Source of the DNA: Lichenicola sp050954785
GTDB taxonomy: Bacteria > Pseudomonadota > Alphaproteobacteria > Acetobacterales > Acetobacteraceae
Reading direction: 5' to 3'
Assembly: GCA_050954785.1 (NCBI GenBank)
Contig: JBPBQO010000136.1
Coordinates: 1 to 32,786 of the forward strand
DNA length: 32,786 nucleotides
A program made the translations under genes and the position numbers. A model generated the notes under the pieces. It saw nothing but the letters and a program-made list of their open reading frames with translations. It was not told the origin of the DNA and did not search any database. Shown here piece after piece: positions 30,431-32,786 of this stretch; the first letter of the stretch is position 1; each line of letters starts with the position of its first letter.

Positions 30431-32786
30431 ATGATGAGCAAGATCTCGACAAGGCTGACGGCGAGCTACACGGTGACGGTGGCGTGGCGAAACCCGCTAC
30501 TGGCCGCTGGAGGGACCGGAATAGTCGCTCACGCTGCGCGAGGCGTCACGATCGACAATACCGGAACGATCGTCGGTGCTCCCGGTCTATCGACCCTGAT
30601 CGGCCAGGCAGGGACCGGTGGCGCCGGTCTCGATCTGCCGTCGGATAGCAAGCTGACCAATAGCGGCATGATTACCGGTGGTGTCGGCGGCGATAGCTTT
30701 GACGAAGGCGGTGTCGGCGGCATCGGCGTCAGGGGACTGACCGACGATACGATCTCGAACATCGGAACGGTTGCCGGCGGGACCGGTGGTTCGGGCCATT
30801 CGACATCGAGCGGCACGGGCGGAGTCGGGATCGACCTGCTTCTGCGCGGCGTCATCGCCAACAGTGGAACGGTTCTCGGCGGCGACGGCGGCTCCGGGTC
30901 CAGGATCATGACCGGCATCGGCGGCGTCGGCATCGTGCTGGAGGCCGGCGGATCGCTAACCAACGACGGCAGGATCGTCGGTGGAACCGGAGGCCTGGTC
31001 CAGTTGCGGCCTGGGATTGCCGGCGGCGCCGGTGTCGCGCTCGTTCACGGCGGCACAGTGCTGAACCGGGAAACGATCCTGGGTGGCACTGGCGGTGCGG
31101 GCGATTCAGGCGGTGCCGGCGGTATCGGGGTCGCGTTGGCATCCGGTGGCCAGATCAACAACTCCGCAAATATCGTCGGAGGGGCTGGCGGCTCGGCTGA
31201 CACCGACAATGGAGGAACCGGCGGTAGCGGTGTCGAGTTCCTGGCCGGGGGCAAGCTGCAGAACGACGGCACGATCACGGGCGGCGCTGGCGGCAGCGGT
31301 AGTTTCGGCGCGGGCGCAGGCGGTATCGGCGCCGAAATTTCGGCTGGTACTCTTACCGGCGGCACGGGGACGATCTCGGGCGGGGCCGGCGGTAGCGTAA
31401 CGGTAGGTGGTTCTGCTGCGGGTGTCGGCGGCATCGGTCTCGCGTTGTTGTCTGGTAGCGCTACTCTCGACACCGGACATATCGTGGGCGGCACGGGCGG
31501 CACGGGTTATCTGGTGGGTGCCGCCGGCGGTGTCGGGGCAGCGCTGCAATCAGACGGTATCCTCGATACTGCAGTCCGGATCTATGGCGGTAGCGGCGGC
31601 GGCGGTTTCGACCAGGGTGGCGCCGGCGGGGCCGGGGCGATTGCGTCCGCACAGGGCACGATCCGGAACAGCGGGACAATCACCGGGGGAACGGGCGGAT
31701 ATGGCCAACAAGCCAGCGGCGCCGGCGGCGTCGGAGTCGACCTGTTCCTGGGCGGAGCGTTGATCAACAGCGGATCGATCATGGGCGGCGACGGCCTCTT
31801 CTCGAGGCATCAAACCAGCGTCGGGGGCATTGGGGCGCGGCTCGAGTCCGGCGGCCTGGCAAGCAACAGCGGCAGGATCGTCGGAGGGACCGGCGGTATT
31901 GCGGAGCTGGAACCTGGTGTCGCAGGCGGCGATGGAATCCTGCTCGTCGCTGGCGGCGAGCTGCAAAACTCGGGGACGATCCAGGGTGGCGCAGGTGGCA
32001 GTGGCGACTCAGCCGGTGCAGGCGGCATCGCGGTCGAGCTGGTGTCCGGCGGACAGATCAGCAACGTCAAAGACATCGTTGGCGGCACTGGAGGAAATGC
32101 TGGTGATGACGTTGGAGGTTCCGGCGGTGTTGGCGTCGAACTTCTAGCTGGTGGCCAACTGACGAATCATGCCGCCATCTCGGGCGGGAATGGCGGCGTC
32201 GGTGGGTATAATCCAAGCGGTATCGGCGGCAGCGGCGTGGTGTTTACCGCAGGCAGCAGCCTGATCAACGATGGGACGATCTCGGGCGGCACCGGAGGCG
32301 AAAATACGCTTGGTTCGGCTGTTGGCGGTGCTGGCGGCATCGGGTTGGAGCTGCTGTCCGGCAGCATTACCCTCCATACCGGGCATATTGCCGGCGGCGC
32401 AGGCGGTGCCGGCTCTCTGGACGGGGCAGCCGGCGGTGTTGGCGTAGCCCTCGAATCGGGCGGTGTCCTTGATACCGCCGCCCAGATCGGCGGCGGTGCC
32501 GGCAGCAGCGGTTTCGATCAAGGAGGCATCGGCGGAGCCGGGGCGATTGCATCCGCACAGGGCACGATCCGGAACAGCGGGACAATCACCGGGGGAACAG
32601 GCGGATATGGCCAACAAGCCAGCGGCGCCGGCGGCATCGGAGTCGACCTGTTCCTGGGTGGAGCGTTGATCAACAGCGGATCGATCATGGGCGGCGACGG
32701 CCTCTTCTCGAGGCATCAAACCAGCGTCGGGGGCATTGGGGCGCGGCTCGAGTCCGGCGGCCTGGCAAGCAACAGCGGCAGGATCG
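30431..32786 (+). CDS. Giant Gly-rich repeat protein, probable surface or secreted beta-helix protein (partial, runs off the window)
   Basis: The frame starting at ATG 30431 (GGAG five bases upstream) is open for 785 codons to the window end without a stop. The protein begins MMSKISTRLTASYTVTVAWR, with no classic Sec signal peptide, then enters repeats of about 33 residues (range 32-36). Their consensus is GG-x-G-[VI]-x-[LA]-x-x-GG-x-[LI]-x-N-[SD]-G-x-I-x-GG-[TA]-GG. Nine such motifs form a higher-order repeat of 302-303 residues. Composition is dominated by Gly, Ala, Thr, Ser, Val and Ile, with almost no Lys or Cys. Short strands with N-[SD]-G-x-I turns suggest a right-handed beta-helix or beta-roll stack, as in repetitive adhesins and autotransporter passengers. 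The C-terminus that would reveal the export system is missing. Long open frames on the opposite strand here only mirror the GGC/GCC codon pattern. Confidence 0.85.
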   Translation, partial: MMSKISTRLTASYTVTVAWRNPLLAAGGTGIVAHAARGVTIDNTGTIVGAPGLSTLIGQAGTGGAGLDLPSDSKLTNSGMITGGVGGDSFDEGGVGGIGVRGLTDDTISNIGTVAGGTGGSGHSTSSGTGGVGIDLLLRGVIANSGTVLGGDGGSGSRIMTGIGGVGIVLEAGGSLTNDGRIVGGTGGLVQLRPGIAGGAGVALVHGGTVLNRETILGGTGGAGDSGGAGGIGVALASGGQINNSANIVGGAGGSADTDNGGTGGSGVEFLAGGKLQNDGTITGGAGGSGSFGAGAGGIGAEISAGTLTGGTGTISGGAGGSVTVGGSAAGVGGIGLALLSGSATLDTGHIVGGTGGTGYLVGAAGGVGAALQSDGILDTAVRIYGGSGGGGFDQGGAGGAGAIASAQGTIRNSGTITGGTGGYGQQASGAGGVGVDLFLGGALINSGSIMGGDGLFSRHQTSVGGIGARLESGGLASNSGRIVGGTGGIAELEPGVAGGDGILLVAGGELQNSGTIQGGAGGSGDSAGAGGIAVELVSGGQISNVKDIVGGTGGNAGDDVGGSGGVGVELLAGGQLTNHAAISGGNGGVGGYNPSGIGGSGVVFTAGSSLINDGTISGGTGGENTLGSAVGGAGGIGLELLSGSITLHTGHIAGGAGGAGSLDGAAGGVGVALESGGVLDTAAQIGGGAGSSGFDQGGIGGAGAIASAQGTIRNSGTITGGTGGYGQQASGAGGIGVDLFLGGALINSGSIMGGDGLFSRHQTSVGGIGARLESGGLASNSGRI
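30698..31606 (+). repeat. Higher-order protein repeat, copy 1 (909 bases)
   Basis: Starts at the Phe codon of SFDEGGVGG and runs to just before the same position of the next copy. It contains nine motifs of about 33 residues. Order-specific variants (LRPGIAGG, GDSGGAGG, ATLDTGHIVGG, GILDTAVRIYGG) recur in the same order in copy 2, which proves a long-period repeat rather than only a short one. Confidence 0.8.
31607..32512 (+). repeat. Higher-order protein repeat, copy 2 (906 bases)
   Basis: Starts at the Phe codon of GFDQGGAGG. The diagnostic variants of copy 1 return in the same order (LEPGVAGG, GDSAGAGG, ITLHTGHIAGG, GVLDTAAQIGGG). Length differs from copy 1 by one codon, always in frame. 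Confidence 0.8.
32513..32786 (+). repeat. Higher-order protein repeat, copy 3 (cut by window end)
   Basis: Starts at the Phe codon of GFDQGGIGG. From 32537 to the window end its DNA matches 31631-31880 at 246 of 250 positions by eye; three of the four differences are synonymous. Confidence 0.8.

Noticed and set aside
30529..32719. Long Pro-rich and Ala/Asp-rich frames on the minus strand under the repeat gene
   Set aside because: They mirror the GGC/GCC/ATC codon pattern of the plus-strand repeat gene, which has the ribosome binding site and one uninterrupted frame. Pro-Pro-x repeats are the antisense of Gly-Gly codons.
30431..32786. CRISPR array or tandem noncoding repeat
   Set aside because: The repeats vary in sequence, keep a reading frame with mostly third-position changes, and have no constant repeat-spacer spacing.

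Overview
The window reads as chromosomal DNA of a GC-rich alphaproteobacterium, most likely a member of the Acetobacteraceae. This rests on strong G/C third-position bias, the gene families present, glycosyltransferases with N-terminal beta-sandwich modules, and a short palindromic intergenic element (30211-30262) that resembles one I recall from that family. The taxonomy is inference; no rRNA or tRNA was seen. Most of the window concerns surface carbohydrate synthesis and export-facing proteins.

Layout. 1-706 holds a frameshifted, truncated transposase relic (IS1380-like) and AT-rich spacer. 707-3220 holds two minus-strand genes, a polysaccharide pyruvyl transferase-like protein and a GT61-like glycosyltransferase, visibly richer in A/T than what follows, which suggests a separately acquired segment. 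3434-13745 is a long minus-strand operon transcribed GT2, GT4, GT2, GT4, an unknown beta-sandwich protein, kdsA, kdsB, kdsD. The last three genes overlap by ATGA and supply Kdo and CMP-Kdo. The two GT2-GT4 pairs are paralogous, so the operon grew by duplication of a two-gene module. A terminator hairpin at 13809-13834 separates it from galE (UDP-galactose supply). A secreted beta-helix protein of the pectate-lyase-3 / tailspike type follows at 15381-17561.

17671-21946 holds housekeeping genes on the minus strand: a Tat-exported cyclic nucleotide phosphodiesterase/nucleotidase, gshA and rsmE. ubiA and a HAD phosphatase are divergent on the plus strand. 23805-25742 is a large protein I do not recognise, with hairpins just upstream. 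A divergent GH1 glycosidase (minus), a small unknown protein, a PAS-PAS-GGDEF diguanylate cyclase and an ATGA-coupled DUF72 protein follow.

The right end is the most striking part. From 30431 a reading frame stays open for 785 codons and runs off the window. It encodes a Gly/Ala/Thr-rich repetitive protein built of about 33-residue motifs, nine of which form a 302-303 residue higher-order repeat; parts of two successive copies are nearly identical in DNA. It is probably a giant surface or secreted beta-helix/beta-roll protein whose C-terminus, and so whose export route, lies outside the window.
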